A stretch of 10,581 nucleotides of DNA, taken from positions 550,835-561,415 of the forward strand of contig MU646503.1 of assembly GCA_026770585.1 (NCBI GenBank), given 5' to 3'. Positions 9,425 to 10,581 of the stretch are shown piece by piece. A model generated the notes under the pieces. That model did not search any database and had not been told where the DNA came from. It was given only the letters and a program-made list of their open reading frames with translations. A program made the position numbers and the translations under genes. The DNA is from Baffinella frigidus. Taxonomy: Eukaryota; Cryptophyceae; Cryptomonadales; Baffinellaceae. Positions within the stretch are counted from its first letter, which is position 1, and each line of letters opens with the position of its first letter.

Positions 9425-10581
9425 GGGGGGAAACCTTTCCCGATCCAGTCCTGTGTCGCGAGGGAGCTCCCCGTGATCTTGAACACAACCTGCCGGGACC
9501 CCCGATCTCCACCGTTACCTTAAGTTAACGGAGGCTCCACTTTTGCTTTGAGACGTTCCACTCTCGACTTTTGTCTCGGTGGGCCGCGCTCATGGCGAGG
9601 AAAGGCAGGATGTGTCCAGCTGGGCAGGACCTCACCACCCACACAGCGGGCTACGAAGGGATTTTCGGCCCAAATCGGGCCACCTTTCCGTTAGCCACAC
9701 AGCGGGCTTCAAAGCAGATTTCGACCAGGATTCCGGACGGAATCCCGGTTATTCCTCAGCAATGGATGAGCTTTGTGCCTGGATAATAGATGGGCAATGT
9801 CTTCGACGCCCACAGTGTGGCATGGCGGGACCCACACAGTGGACTACGGACCTTTCATCAAAGTCAACTTACTCAGTGGGCAGTTAACTTTAAGGGGTTT
9901 CTAATGCAAATTTGGTCACGTTACCGCTAAATCTAGGGTTCCCGAAATCCCCCCTCCCGGGAAGATTTTGGCGGACTATTCTCAAGTTGACGTCCTGGGT
10001 TTGCGGTACAAATCCGTCAACTTTGGAGCGAAAACGAGCCCGGGCCCACCAACTTGGTGAGCCCAAATAGACTGAGCCACTCGAGAACGCTGGAGGATCC
10101 TATTTACATGTGGAGTTGTAAACATTTTTACCAGGACAGGGTATTCCAACCTCGTAACTGTGCTGATTTCGCAGAGTTACGTGACCAATCAACGAAAGTT
10201 ACTACACAAATGCCCACTTTTAAAAGCACGTCGGTTTTAAATAGGCCCCTCTAGGATTCTGGTGTGTGGGAGGAGACCGTGTCGTTTGCGTTGGAAGAGA
10301 TCTCCTCAGCCAGGATTTTGATGAACCCGTACTTCTTCCCTGGGATAGGGTTTAGGGTTTGGGGTTTGGGGTCTAGGGGTTTGGGGTTTGGGGTTTGGGG
10401 TCTAGGGGTTGGGGTTTGGGGTTTGGGGTTTTGGGGTTTCAACCCGTTTCGGGTTTTGGGTATAGGTTTTGAGGTTCAGGGTTTAGGGTTTAGGGTTGAG
10501 GGTTTAGGGTTCAGGTTTTAGGGTTTAGGGTTTAGGGTAAGGGGTTCGGACGATCCTCCCCCTTTTTCCCGGCGAGGGGGC
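187..10581 (-). CDS. Copine-family gene, partial, 10 small exons (join on minus strand)
   Basis: Seen: ten minus-strand exons (10552-10581, 10278-10339, 9435-9489, 7631-7698, 4622-4678, 3688-3726, 3020-3064, 2594-2640, 1664-1730, 187-226) total 510 nt, about 170 codons, with no stop and matching phase at all nine junctions. Every acceptor is AG|G; donors are GT except one GC. Known: copines carry two C2 domains and a C-terminal vWA-like domain and bind phospholipid membranes in a calcium-dependent way. The product covers the linker ending in AEEIS, a full C2B domain (FKITGSSL, QDWIGKGDKF, FHRTEVISSNHNPVFKPFE, NPIIIQVYD, SDPDYCGE) and the vWA entry motif TFLEYIAGG. Aspartates sit at the C2 calcium-loop positions (QD, GDK, VYD, SDPD). 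The C2A domain lies beyond the right edge and most of the vWA domain beyond the left edge. Inferred: the intact splice sites suggest a functional gene, but expression is untested. The organism is probably a dinoflagellate. Confidence 0.9.
227..523 (+). repeat. Telomere-like tract with two homogenised blocks
   Basis: This is the 3' end of intron I-J, between exon J and the AT-rich segment at 524. Within degenerate TTTAGGG/TTTGGGG there is a block of ten perfect TTGAGGG heptamers (271-340) and eight perfect TTTCAGGG octamers (414-477). Each block is homogeneous, pointing to local slippage or unequal exchange. A short unique piece sits at 497-530. Confidence 0.95.
524..582. repeat. AT-rich ATCAAAAAAATA short tandem repeat
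   Basis: About four imperfect copies of a TATCAAA(A)n-TA unit, with no coding sense on either strand. It lies beside the possible exon-like piece at 497-530. Confidence 0.75.
629..711 (+). repeat. 83-bp dispersed repeat, copy 1 (partner 9509-9591)
   Basis: Same length and orientation as 9509-9591 with about seven differences, and without gaps. Both contain GTTACCTTAAGTTAAC and GAGACGTTCCACTCTCGACT. The partner lies just upstream of the exon C acceptor, so this looks like a copied piece of intron B-C now in intron I-J. Small open frames cross it, but no frame is better conserved than the DNA. Confidence 0.85.
779..910 (+). repeat. CT-rich microsatellite, about 130 bp
   Basis: Imperfect (CT)n with CCTC interruptions, grading into C-rich sequence. 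On the gene's coding strand it is a GA-rich intronic tract. Open frames across it encode only Ser/Leu or Arg/Glu repeats and are not genes. Confidence 0.95.
954..989. repeat. Hairpin, 13-bp perfect stem
   Basis: TGTTATGTTGTCT (954-966) pairs with AGACAACATAACA (977-989) around a 10-nt loop containing CTCTCTCC. It lies between the CT tract and the exon I copies. Confidence 0.85.
1087..1364 (-). pseudogene. Three decayed copies of exon I with flanks
   Basis: On the minus strand, 1324-1364 reads KPKKDPKKDRGSLS, 1253-1273 reads GSLTVQI, and 1138-1188 reads LKKDSKDDCGNLTVQI; all derive from exon I (1664-1730). None keeps both splice sites in register. They are embedded in a second repeat with CATATATCACCAAG and GTATACGAAGATGACAC (1088-1136, 1274-1323, partly 1211-1252). 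The result is a local tandem duplication of the exon plus intron. Confidence 0.85.
1367..1573. repeat. Fold-back with 70-bp arms
   Basis: Arm 1367-1436 and arm 1504-1573 are inverted copies with three mismatches in 70, around a 67-nt AT-rich spacer. The outer edge touches the exon I copy at 1324-1364. It may be a fold-back mobile element or an inverted duplication; no coding capacity is seen. Confidence 0.93.
1574..1663. other. Intron I-J segment next to exon I donor
   Basis: Mostly unique intronic sequence. It contains GGAGCCCTACGGCCTA (1581-1596), shared with 1198-1213 and, inverted, with the hairpin near 8750-8770. No exon was found. Confidence 0.6.
1664..1730 (-). CDS. Copine exon I (basic linker before vWA domain)
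   Basis: 67 nt, acceptor CACAACGCAG|GTA, donor ATCGAG|GTACCA, phase 2 in and phase 0 out. It reads YKVDKPKKDSKKDRG then SLTVQIE. Copines have a lysine-rich stretch followed by G-x-[IL]-x(4) between C2B and the [ST]FL[DE]Y motif (for example NPKKQRKKK...GII), and this exon occupies that place. Three decayed copies lie downstream in the same intron (1138-1364). Confidence 0.9.
1738..1898 (+). repeat. Telomere-like tract upstream of exon I
   Basis: TTTGGGG and TTTAGGG heptamers with a run of TTTGTGG variants. On the coding strand it is the C-rich 3' portion of intron H-I, ending just before the exon I acceptor CACAACGCAG. Confidence 0.95.
1899..1940 (-). pseudogene. Exon H copy 3
   Basis: On the minus strand it reads RQELLRTGGLKG followed by GTACCA. 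It is more diverged than copy 2 and lacks the VTVT start. Together with 2081-2131 and exon H it gives three copies punctuated by satellite DNA. Confidence 0.82.
1945..2073. repeat. 21-bp satellite, array 1
   Basis: Imperfect tandem copies of a 21-22 bp unit of the form AGTGCTGACTAATAGTATTAT, with a TACTTGCTAT variant. It lies between exon H copies at 1904-1939 and 2095-2130, inside intron H-I. Confidence 0.93.
2081..2131 (-). pseudogene. Exon H copy 2
   Basis: On the minus strand it reads VQELLSAGGPKG with the same GTACGA donor, but the start of the exon is replaced by satellite sequence. An AACAG precedes it and could act as a weak acceptor, giving a shortened exon; this is inference. Confidence 0.88.
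2132..2579. repeat. 21-bp satellite, array 2
   Basis: About 21 imperfect copies of the array-1 unit (AGTGCTGACTAACAGTATTAT and variants). It starts directly at the exon H copy (2095-2130) and ends at the true exon H donor region. Open frames across it are repeat artefacts. Confidence 0.95.
2594..2640 (-). CDS. Copine exon H (end of C2B)
   Basis: 47 nt, acceptor CTACATCAG|GTG, donor AAGGG|GTACGA, phase 0 in and phase 2 out. It reads VTVTVQELLSAGGPK plus GG, which becomes Gly with exon I. Joined to CGE of exon G it matches the family pattern IGE-x-x-T-[ST]-[VL]-x-[EQ]-L. Two partial copies follow at 2095-2130 and 1904-1939, separated by 21-bp satellite arrays. Confidence 0.9.
2643..3018 (+). 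repeat. Telomere-like intron G-H
   Basis: Nearly the whole intron is TTTAGGG/TTTGGGG. At 2758-2813 there are eight perfect TTTAGGG units, followed with no gap by eight perfect TTTGGGG units (2814-2869). Short unique pieces occur at 2672-2692 and 2875-2898; neither has a convincing acceptor. Confidence 0.95.
3020..3064 (-). CDS. Copine exon G (third C2B calcium loop)
   Basis: 45 nt, acceptor CACCCCAG|GTC, donor GGCGAG|GTCCTA, phase 0 at both ends. It reads VYDQNTASDPDYCGE, aligning with the copine loop YD-x(4)-G-x-x-D-x-IGE. The three Asp residues are at positions that normally bind calcium; the usual Ile of IGE is Cys. Telomere-like repeats border it on both sides. Confidence 0.92.
3066..3686 (+). 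repeat. Telomere-like intron F-G
   Basis: About 620 bp of degenerate repeat in which TTTGGGG and TTTGAGG dominate. A short unique piece at 3208-3228 reads AAACTCCTGACGAGCCAG|GT on the minus strand, resembling the 3' end of exon E; it may be a relic. Confidence 0.93.
3688..3726 (-). CDS. Copine exon F (GC donor)
   Basis: 39 nt, acceptor GCATTGCAG|GTC, phase 0 at both ends, reading VNAGKMENPIIIQ. It matches the copine C2B segment after the KPF strand (NGD-x-E-x-PI-x-I). The donor is ATCCAG|GCCTAA, a GC rather than GT site. GC and GA donors are known from dinoflagellate introns. The exon is a 39-nt island inside more than 1.5 kb of telomere-like repeat. Confidence 0.9.
4148..4168 (-). pseudogene. 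Exon E 3'-end copy (LALPLNK)
   Basis: The minus strand reads LALPLNK followed by donor GTCCTC, flanked on both sides by telomere-like repeat. It is the most diverged of the 3'-half copies. Confidence 0.65.
4286..4315 (-). pseudogene. Exon E 3'-half copy (VKPFEPLLNK)
   Basis: The minus strand reads VKPFEPLLNK and then GTTCTCC, the same donor as exon E. The NPVF part and the CAACAG acceptor are replaced by telomere-like repeat. Confidence 0.85.
4433..4456 (-). pseudogene. Exon E 3'-half copy (PFELPLDK)
   Basis: The minus strand reads PFELPLDK followed by donor GTCCCA. It begins abruptly at telomere-like repeat with no AG acceptor. Confidence 0.83.
4622..4678 (-). CDS. Copine exon E (NPVFKPFE strand)
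   Basis: 57 nt, acceptor CGAACAACAG|GTT, donor AACAAG|GTTCTCC, phase 0 at both ends. It reads VISSNHNPVFKPFELLLNK. This corresponds to the most recognisable copine C2B stretch, TEVIKNTLNPVWKPF, with Trp replaced by Phe. Related sequences lie on both sides: 5'-half copies with the CAACAG acceptor upstream (4968-5850) and 3'-half copies with the AACAAG|GT donor downstream (4148-4456). Only this copy has both halves. Confidence 0.92.
4731..4805 (-). mobile_element. Partial copy of the 160-bp inverted-repeat element
   Basis: CCGTAGGAACCCCCCTATGT and the following CCCTACGGGTTGCCTA match the core of the element at 5571-5733. It is followed by a hairpin, AGCACACCGT (4779-4788) with ACGGTGTGCT (4796-4805). 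Confidence 0.75.
4812..4880. repeat. 19-20 bp tandem repeat (TTCTTAGTATATGGGGGGA), array 1
   Basis: About three and a half copies of the unit. The same unit forms array 2 at 5034-5154, with an exon E copy and a shared intronic repeat between. Confidence 0.93.
4905..4965. repeat. Dispersed intronic repeat (GACCAAATTTGCAT), copy 1
   Basis: Shared with 5160-5218 in the same orientation and with 9893-9950 inverted. The common part includes a CTAGAT-like run, AGCGGTAACGTGACCAAATT and GCATTAGAAA. In both left copies it adjoins an exon E copy, so part of it travelled with that block. Confidence 0.82.
4968..5012 (-). pseudogene. Exon E 5'-half copy (VISSNHNPV)
   Basis: The minus strand shows CGAACAACAG|GTT then VISSNHNPV, identical in protein to exon E, before running into unrelated sequence where KPFE should be. 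The acceptor is intact, the donor half missing. Confidence 0.88.
5034..5154. repeat. 19-20 bp tandem repeat, array 2
   Basis: About six copies of the TTCTTAGTATATGGGGGGA unit, ending in the same TTAGTGTCCACACG as array 1. The arrays and the intervening DNA therefore look like a duplicated block. Confidence 0.93.
5222..5286. pseudogene. Exon E copy pair in head-to-head orientation
   Basis: 5222-5248 on the minus strand reads VVSSKKHLV after AACAG. Just beyond, 5262-5286 carries ACAGGTTATTTCGAGCAACA on the + strand, an inverted copy of the same exon start. The two form an imperfect palindrome. Confidence 0.8.
5303..5415. repeat. Dispersed repeat with terminal hairpin, copy 1
   Basis: It shares CCGAGCGAGGACG, TTTTAAAAACTTTNACCTGA and AATNGACTTTTAA with 6033-6138. 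It ends in a hairpin, CTGAGGC (5393-5399) with GCCTCAG (5409-5415). The second copy ends in a hairpin of different sequence at the same position. Confidence 0.82.
5504..5545 (-). pseudogene. Exon E 5'-half copy (VISSNKTPV)
   Basis: The minus strand has CGAACAACAG|GTG and VISSNKTPV, then diverges. A short telomere-like stretch (AGGGTTTAGGGTTTCC) lies directly upstream of the acceptor. Confidence 0.82.
5571..5733. mobile_element. 160-bp inverted-repeat element (MITE-like), full copy
   Basis: Ends CAACACAGCGGACTTCGAAG and CTTCGTAGCCCGCTGTGTGG are imperfect inverted repeats. Inside is CCCTACGATAGGCAACCCG and CCTACGGATAAGG. It has no coding capacity. Related copies: 5732-5820 (truncated), 7221-7384, 7840-7970 (inverted, truncated), 9649-9712 (ends only) and 4731-4775 (core). 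Length, inverted ends and copy number fit a miniature inverted-repeat transposable element; target duplications are not clear. Confidence 0.8.
5732..5820. mobile_element. 160-bp element, truncated copy
   Basis: It begins directly at the end of the full copy and shares GGACTTC, TTTCGAATAACCC and CCCTACGGTAGGCAACCCGT. It stops at GACATAGGGGG, where exon E copy 5822-5858 begins. Confidence 0.8.
5822..5858 (-). pseudogene. Exon E 5'-half copy (VVSSNRNPVF)
   Basis: The minus strand has CGAACAACAG|GTT and VVSSNRNPVF, then runs into the 160-bp element. It is bounded on the other side by the 131-bp element at 5866-5996. Confidence 0.82.
5866..5996. mobile_element. 131-bp element with 20-bp terminal inverted repeats
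   Basis: TACCACGCCAGAGGCCTCGA (5866-5885) is the inverted copy of 5977-5996 with one mismatch. The interior is unique. The outermost TA on each side could be a TA target duplication of a Tc1/mariner-like MITE, but this cannot be separated from the inverted repeat itself. Confidence 0.82.
6033..6138. repeat. Dispersed repeat with terminal hairpin, copy 2
   Basis: Partner of 5303-5415. Its hairpin is a perfect 12-bp stem, AGCCAGGACCGG (6111-6122) with CCGGTCCTGGCT (6127-6138) and a 4-nt loop, followed by GTCTTATA. Confidence 0.85.
6139..6535. other. Intron D-E, low-information stretch
   Basis: Mostly unique intronic DNA with two 19-bp tandem units (GGGTCGCCCTTTGAGCCGTT-like, 6234-6272) and an AT-rich stretch at 6410-6525. 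Short open frames on both strands show no domain or splice context, and I see no gene. Confidence 0.6.
6659..6686 (+). repeat. (GAA)n microsatellite
   Basis: A short AAGAAG run with one AAAAAG interruption. It encodes only lysine in the + frame crossing it, so that frame is not taken as a gene. Confidence 0.9.
6768..6920. mobile_element. Fold-back element, 70-bp arms and 13-nt loop
   Basis: Arm 6768-6837 pairs with 6851-6920 (about 8 mismatches in 70); the inner 50 bp have only 4. The stem includes CTTCAGGCAAGTTGACTTTT and CCACCGTGTGGGA. A related half-copy is at 9832-9897 (CCTTTCATCAAAGTCAACTT). It has no coding capacity. The structure fits a fold-back MITE or an introner-like element. Confidence 0.88.
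6936..6970 (-). pseudogene. Exon D 3'-half copy with intact donor
   Basis: The minus strand reads DGELEEFHRIE followed by GTATCC, the same donor as exon D. The DKFLVLSRK half is missing. An even shorter tail of this copy type, STE|GTATCC, is at 6541-6560. Confidence 0.85.
7065..7176. repeat. 56-bp tandem duplication
   Basis: Two near-identical units starting ACTTTTGGCGTGTTTCCTGG and ending GACTTATGAATNTGTTCG. The TTTTGGCGTGTTTC core recurs in the exon C units (8644-8660, 9187-9203). Confidence 0.93.
7188..7220 (-). pseudogene. Exon D copy (SLVLSRKRGD)
   Basis: The minus strand reads SLVLSRKRGD, the middle of exon D, without acceptor or donor. It is bounded by the 160-bp element at 7221. Confidence 0.82.
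7221..7384. mobile_element. 160-bp inverted-repeat element, near-full copy
   Basis: Same order as 5571-5733: ACCGCGGACTTCGAAAG, the TAAGCGATAAGACCTATGAC core, GTTCCTACGGATAAGGTAAC, and an end at CTGCGTAGCACACTGTGTGG. Its right end overlaps the 32-bp palindrome. Confidence 0.8.
7371..7402. repeat. Perfect 32-bp palindrome
   Basis: Arms CACTGTGTGGGTGGTA (7371-7386) and its exact inverse (7387-7402) meet with no loop. It looks like two element ends joined head to head. Confidence 0.95.
7404..7432 (-). pseudogene. Exon D copy (DGQLEEFHRT)
   Basis: The minus strand reads DGQLEEFHRT and then loses the GAG|GTATCC donor. It sits directly beside the palindrome. Confidence 0.82.
7443..7622 (+). repeat. 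~180-bp dispersed element, + orientation (partner 10077-10255)
   Basis: The reverse complement of 10077-10255 matches along the whole length: CTAGAGGGGCCTATTTAAAA, GTGCTTTTAAAAGTGGG, TTTGTGTAGTAACTTTCG, GATTGGTCACGTAACT and AAATAGGATCCTC. This copy ends a few bases from the exon D donor. No open frame is kept; it is a short non-autonomous repeat. Confidence 0.9.
7631..7698 (-). CDS. Copine exon D (C2B central strands)
   Basis: 68 nt, acceptor AACTTGCAG|GA, donor ACCGAG|GTATCC, phase 1 in and phase 0 out. The first bases complete a Gly codon with exon C to give GKGDKF, the C2 loop that is usually GKSDPF in copines; the usual Pro is replaced by Lys, while the Asp is kept. The rest reads LVLSRKRGDGELEE then FHRTE, equivalent to the family's L-x-x-R...DG...(H/Y)-x-TE. 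It is the only complete copy among at least six related sequences between 6936 and 8010. Confidence 0.9.
7769..7800 (-). pseudogene. Exon D copy with destroyed acceptor
   Basis: The minus strand reads GDKLLVLSRR. The acceptor TTGCAG of exon D is TTGCGG here, so this copy has lost its splice site. Confidence 0.85.
7840..7970 (-). mobile_element. 160-bp inverted-repeat element, inverted truncated copy
   Basis: Reverse orientation of 5571-5733: starts CCACACAGCGGGCTACAAAG, then CAAATCGGGCC, CCTTATCCGTAGGAACC and the CCCTACGGGTTGCCTACC core. It ends at TCAGGGGTTA, where an exon D fragment begins. Confidence 0.8.
7971..8003 (-). pseudogene. Exon D copy with internal deletion
   Basis: The minus strand has acceptor ACTTGCAG|GAAGCGCGGCGACGGG, reading KRGDGQLEE in the exon D frame. 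The segment coding DKFLVLSR is deleted exactly behind the acceptor, and the donor is missing. Confidence 0.82.
8127..8149. repeat. Hairpin, 10-bp perfect stem
   Basis: ACTAAATCCA and TGGATTTAGT around the loop TGC. Confidence 0.88.
8201..8348. mobile_element. 148-bp inverted-repeat insertion inside an exon C copy
   Basis: CTACGCTAGACCTGA (8201-8215) is the exact inverse of 8334-8348, and similarity continues weakly inward. The centre is a perfect palindrome, AAATAGCCGGA-AA-TCCGGCTATTT (8248-8271). The left flank GGGAGAACCTTTCCCGAT and the right flank AGTCCTGTGTCGC are contiguous in the other exon C copies (9041-9070, 9433-9459). It is therefore an insertion with an observable empty site; no coding capacity. 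Confidence 0.9.
8349..8380 (-). pseudogene. Exon C copy broken by insertion
   Basis: The minus strand reads GSFLATQD before the sequence breaks into the 148-bp element. Its displaced donor side, with the GA tract, is at 8169-8200. Confidence 0.85.
8513..8700 (-). pseudogene. Exon C-containing unit, copy 3
   Basis: 8513-8547 on the minus strand reads ISGNSLVTQDW, then loses IGK and the donor. The rest (CAGAATCCAAAGGTTGAGG, CCTTTTAAAAGCGTTG, ATGGTACCCATGAATGGCTC, GTGTTTCGTGCGAAAGAATC) is shared with 9076-9230. Short open frames here and in the other copies are not consistently in one frame. Confidence 0.85.
8747..8807. repeat. Compound hairpin
   Basis: The outer stem CCTACCGTAGGCC (8747-8759) pairs perfectly with 8795-8807; the inner stem CCTAGGAC (8768-8775) pairs perfectly with 8782-8789 around a 6-nt loop. 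Part of it (GGCCGTAGGGCTCC) recurs inverted at 1198-1213 and 1581-1594. Confidence 0.92.
8811..8935 (-). repeat. Exon C-containing unit, flank-only copy
   Basis: It carries GATCAGAATCCAAAGGTTGA, CCTTTTAAAAGCGTTGACTG and AAATCCCCACTAATGACCTG, as in the other units, but the middle differs and the ATQDW exon part is absent. Confidence 0.8.
8936..9042 (+). repeat. GA-rich microsatellite 1
   Basis: (GA)n with GGGA interruptions ending in a G run; (CT)n on the coding strand, directly after the donor of an exon C copy. Open frames are Arg/Glu or Ser/Leu artefacts. Confidence 0.95.
9046..9258 (-). pseudogene. Exon C-containing unit, copy 2 (best preserved)
   Basis: 9046-9088 on the minus strand reads ISGNFLATQDWIGK followed by GTTCTCC, so donor and phase match exon C. 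The CCGGCAG acceptor is absent; the nearest AG upstream is AAAAG at about 9126, giving an open but longer reading. The remainder is shared with 8513-8700. Whether it is ever spliced in is unknown. Confidence 0.85.
9266..9429 (+). repeat. GA-rich microsatellite 2
   Basis: About 160 bp of (GA)n with GGGA and GAAA interruptions. On the coding strand it is a CT tract that begins right after the exon C donor GTTTCC. Confidence 0.95.
9435..9489 (-). CDS. Copine exon C (start of C2B, first calcium loop)
   Basis: 55 nt, acceptor CCCGGCAG|GTT, donor AAAG|GTTTCC, phase 0 in and phase 1 out. It reads VVFKITGSSLATQDWIGK, matching the start of copine C2B (x-F-x-G-x-x-L-x(3)-D-x(2)-GK-x-D). The Asp of QD is at the first calcium-loop position. 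The donor is followed at once by a long (CT)n tract on the coding strand. Three decayed copies of this exon with its flanks lie downstream in the same intron; this 5'-most copy is the only one with both splice sites in register. Confidence 0.9.
9509..9591 (+). repeat. 83-bp dispersed repeat, copy 2 (partner 629-711)
   Basis: Ungapped match to 629-711 with about seven differences. It lies 20 nt upstream (coding sense) of the exon C acceptor, in intron B-C. Confidence 0.85.
9592..9900. other. Intron B-C mosaic of element ends
   Basis: It holds ends of the 160-bp family (CACACAGCGGGCTACGAAGG at about 9650, CACACAGCGGGCTTC at 9696) and a half-copy of the 6768-6920 fold-back (9832-9897). No exon with splice sites was found. 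Confidence 0.65.
9893..9950 (-). repeat. Dispersed intronic repeat (GACCAAATTTGCAT), inverted copy
   Basis: The reverse complement of this stretch matches 4905-4965 and 5160-5218 (AGCGGTAACGTGACCAAATT, then TGCATTAGAAA). Confidence 0.82.
10077..10255 (-). repeat. ~180-bp dispersed element, - orientation (partner 7443-7622)
   Basis: Inverted copy of 7443-7622, lying about 20 nt downstream (coding sense) of the exon B donor. The two copies sit in different introns in opposite orientation. The + strand open frame through it is not supported. Confidence 0.9.
10278..10339 (-). CDS. Copine exon B (C2A-C2B linker)
   Basis: 62 nt, entered in phase 2 after acceptor CCCTATCCCAG|GG and left in phase 0 at ACG|GTCTCC. 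It reads KKYGFIKILAEEISSNANDT. The G-x-I-x-I-x-AEE core followed by a polar turn is the copine signature at the junction of the C2A and C2B domains. The upstream intron is 212 nt and almost entirely TTTAGGG/TTTGGGG-like repeat, so the acceptor lies directly against telomere-like DNA. Confidence 0.9.
10343..10549 (+). repeat. Telomere-like intron A-B
   Basis: TTTGGGG, TTTAGGG and TCTAGGGG-like units make up almost the whole 212-nt intron, in the same orientation as at the far left of the window. Confidence 0.95.
10552..10581 (-). CDS. Copine exon A (3' end only; window edge)
   Basis: The frame set by the next exon reads PLAGKKGED plus the first base of an Arg codon, then donor GTCCGA. Copines have a PL-x(2)-K-x-G segment just before the G-x-I-x-I-x-AEE strand that leads into C2B, and this piece fits that position. 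Its 5' end is outside the window. The exon ends in phase 1 and joins exon B to complete the codon CGG. It is short and cut by the edge, so support comes mainly from phase and position. Confidence 0.72.

Noticed and set aside
8876-9528. Open frames of 60-129 codons on both strands across the GA tracts
   Set aside because: Low-complexity translations. The non-repeat part belongs to exon C-derived units in which the frame is not conserved between copies.
9509-9607. A coding exon in the 83-bp repeat (RDKSREWNVSK on the minus strand, with a GTAAC donor)
   Set aside because: The frame is interrupted before the donor, substitutions between copies do not favour any frame, and copine needs nothing there between exons B and C.

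Overview
The window looks like one piece of a nuclear gene from a repeat-rich protist, most likely a dinoflagellate. The evidence is indirect: TTTAGGG-type (plant/alveolate) telomere-like motifs, nine introns whose acceptors all read AG|G, one GC donor among GT donors, very small exons and very long repeat-filled introns. None of the longer open frames looks like a gene; they are translations of simple repeats. The gene lies on the minus strand and is cut by both window edges. I found it by translating the short unique 'interruptions' between repeats and checking splice sites and phase.

Ten exons (10552-10581, 10278-10339, 9435-9489, 7631-7698, 4622-4678, 3688-3726, 3020-3064, 2594-2640, 1664-1730, 187-226) join in order, with matching phase at all nine junctions, into about 170 codons. 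The product matches the copine (BONZAI/CPNE) family: the end of the C2A-C2B linker, a complete C2B domain, and the start of the vWA-like copine domain (TFLEYIAGG, compare the family motif [ST]FL[DE]Y). Copines are calcium-dependent phospholipid-binding proteins. Coding sequence is about 5% of the window.

The introns are the unusual part. Four of them, and parts of two more, consist of degenerate telomere-like heptamers, always G-rich on the + strand (C-rich on the coding strand). Several introns also carry decayed copies of the adjacent exon with its splice-site flanks: exon C is repeated in units ending in (CT)n tracts, exon D at least five more times, exon E at least seven more times, exon H twice more between 21-bp satellite arrays, and exon I three more times. 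Small inverted-repeat elements add to this: a ~160-bp family with CACACAGCGG ends, a 148-bp element inserted into an exon C copy, two long fold-backs, a ~179-bp repeat present in both orientations, and a perfect 32-bp palindrome.

Layout by coordinate: 1-523 telomere-like DNA with exon J; 524-1737 fold-back, CT microsatellite, exon I and its copies; 1738-2645 telomere-like DNA, 21-bp satellite, exon H and its copies; 2646-4621 telomere-like DNA with exons G and F and exon E fragments; 4622-7630 exon E, then a mosaic intron of small elements and exon D/E copies; 7631-9434 exon D and exon C-derived units with GA/CT tracts; 9435-10277 exon C and an intron with dispersed repeats; 10278-10581 exons B and A separated by telomere-like DNA. 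All assignments rest on reading the sequence; no database search or RNA evidence was available.
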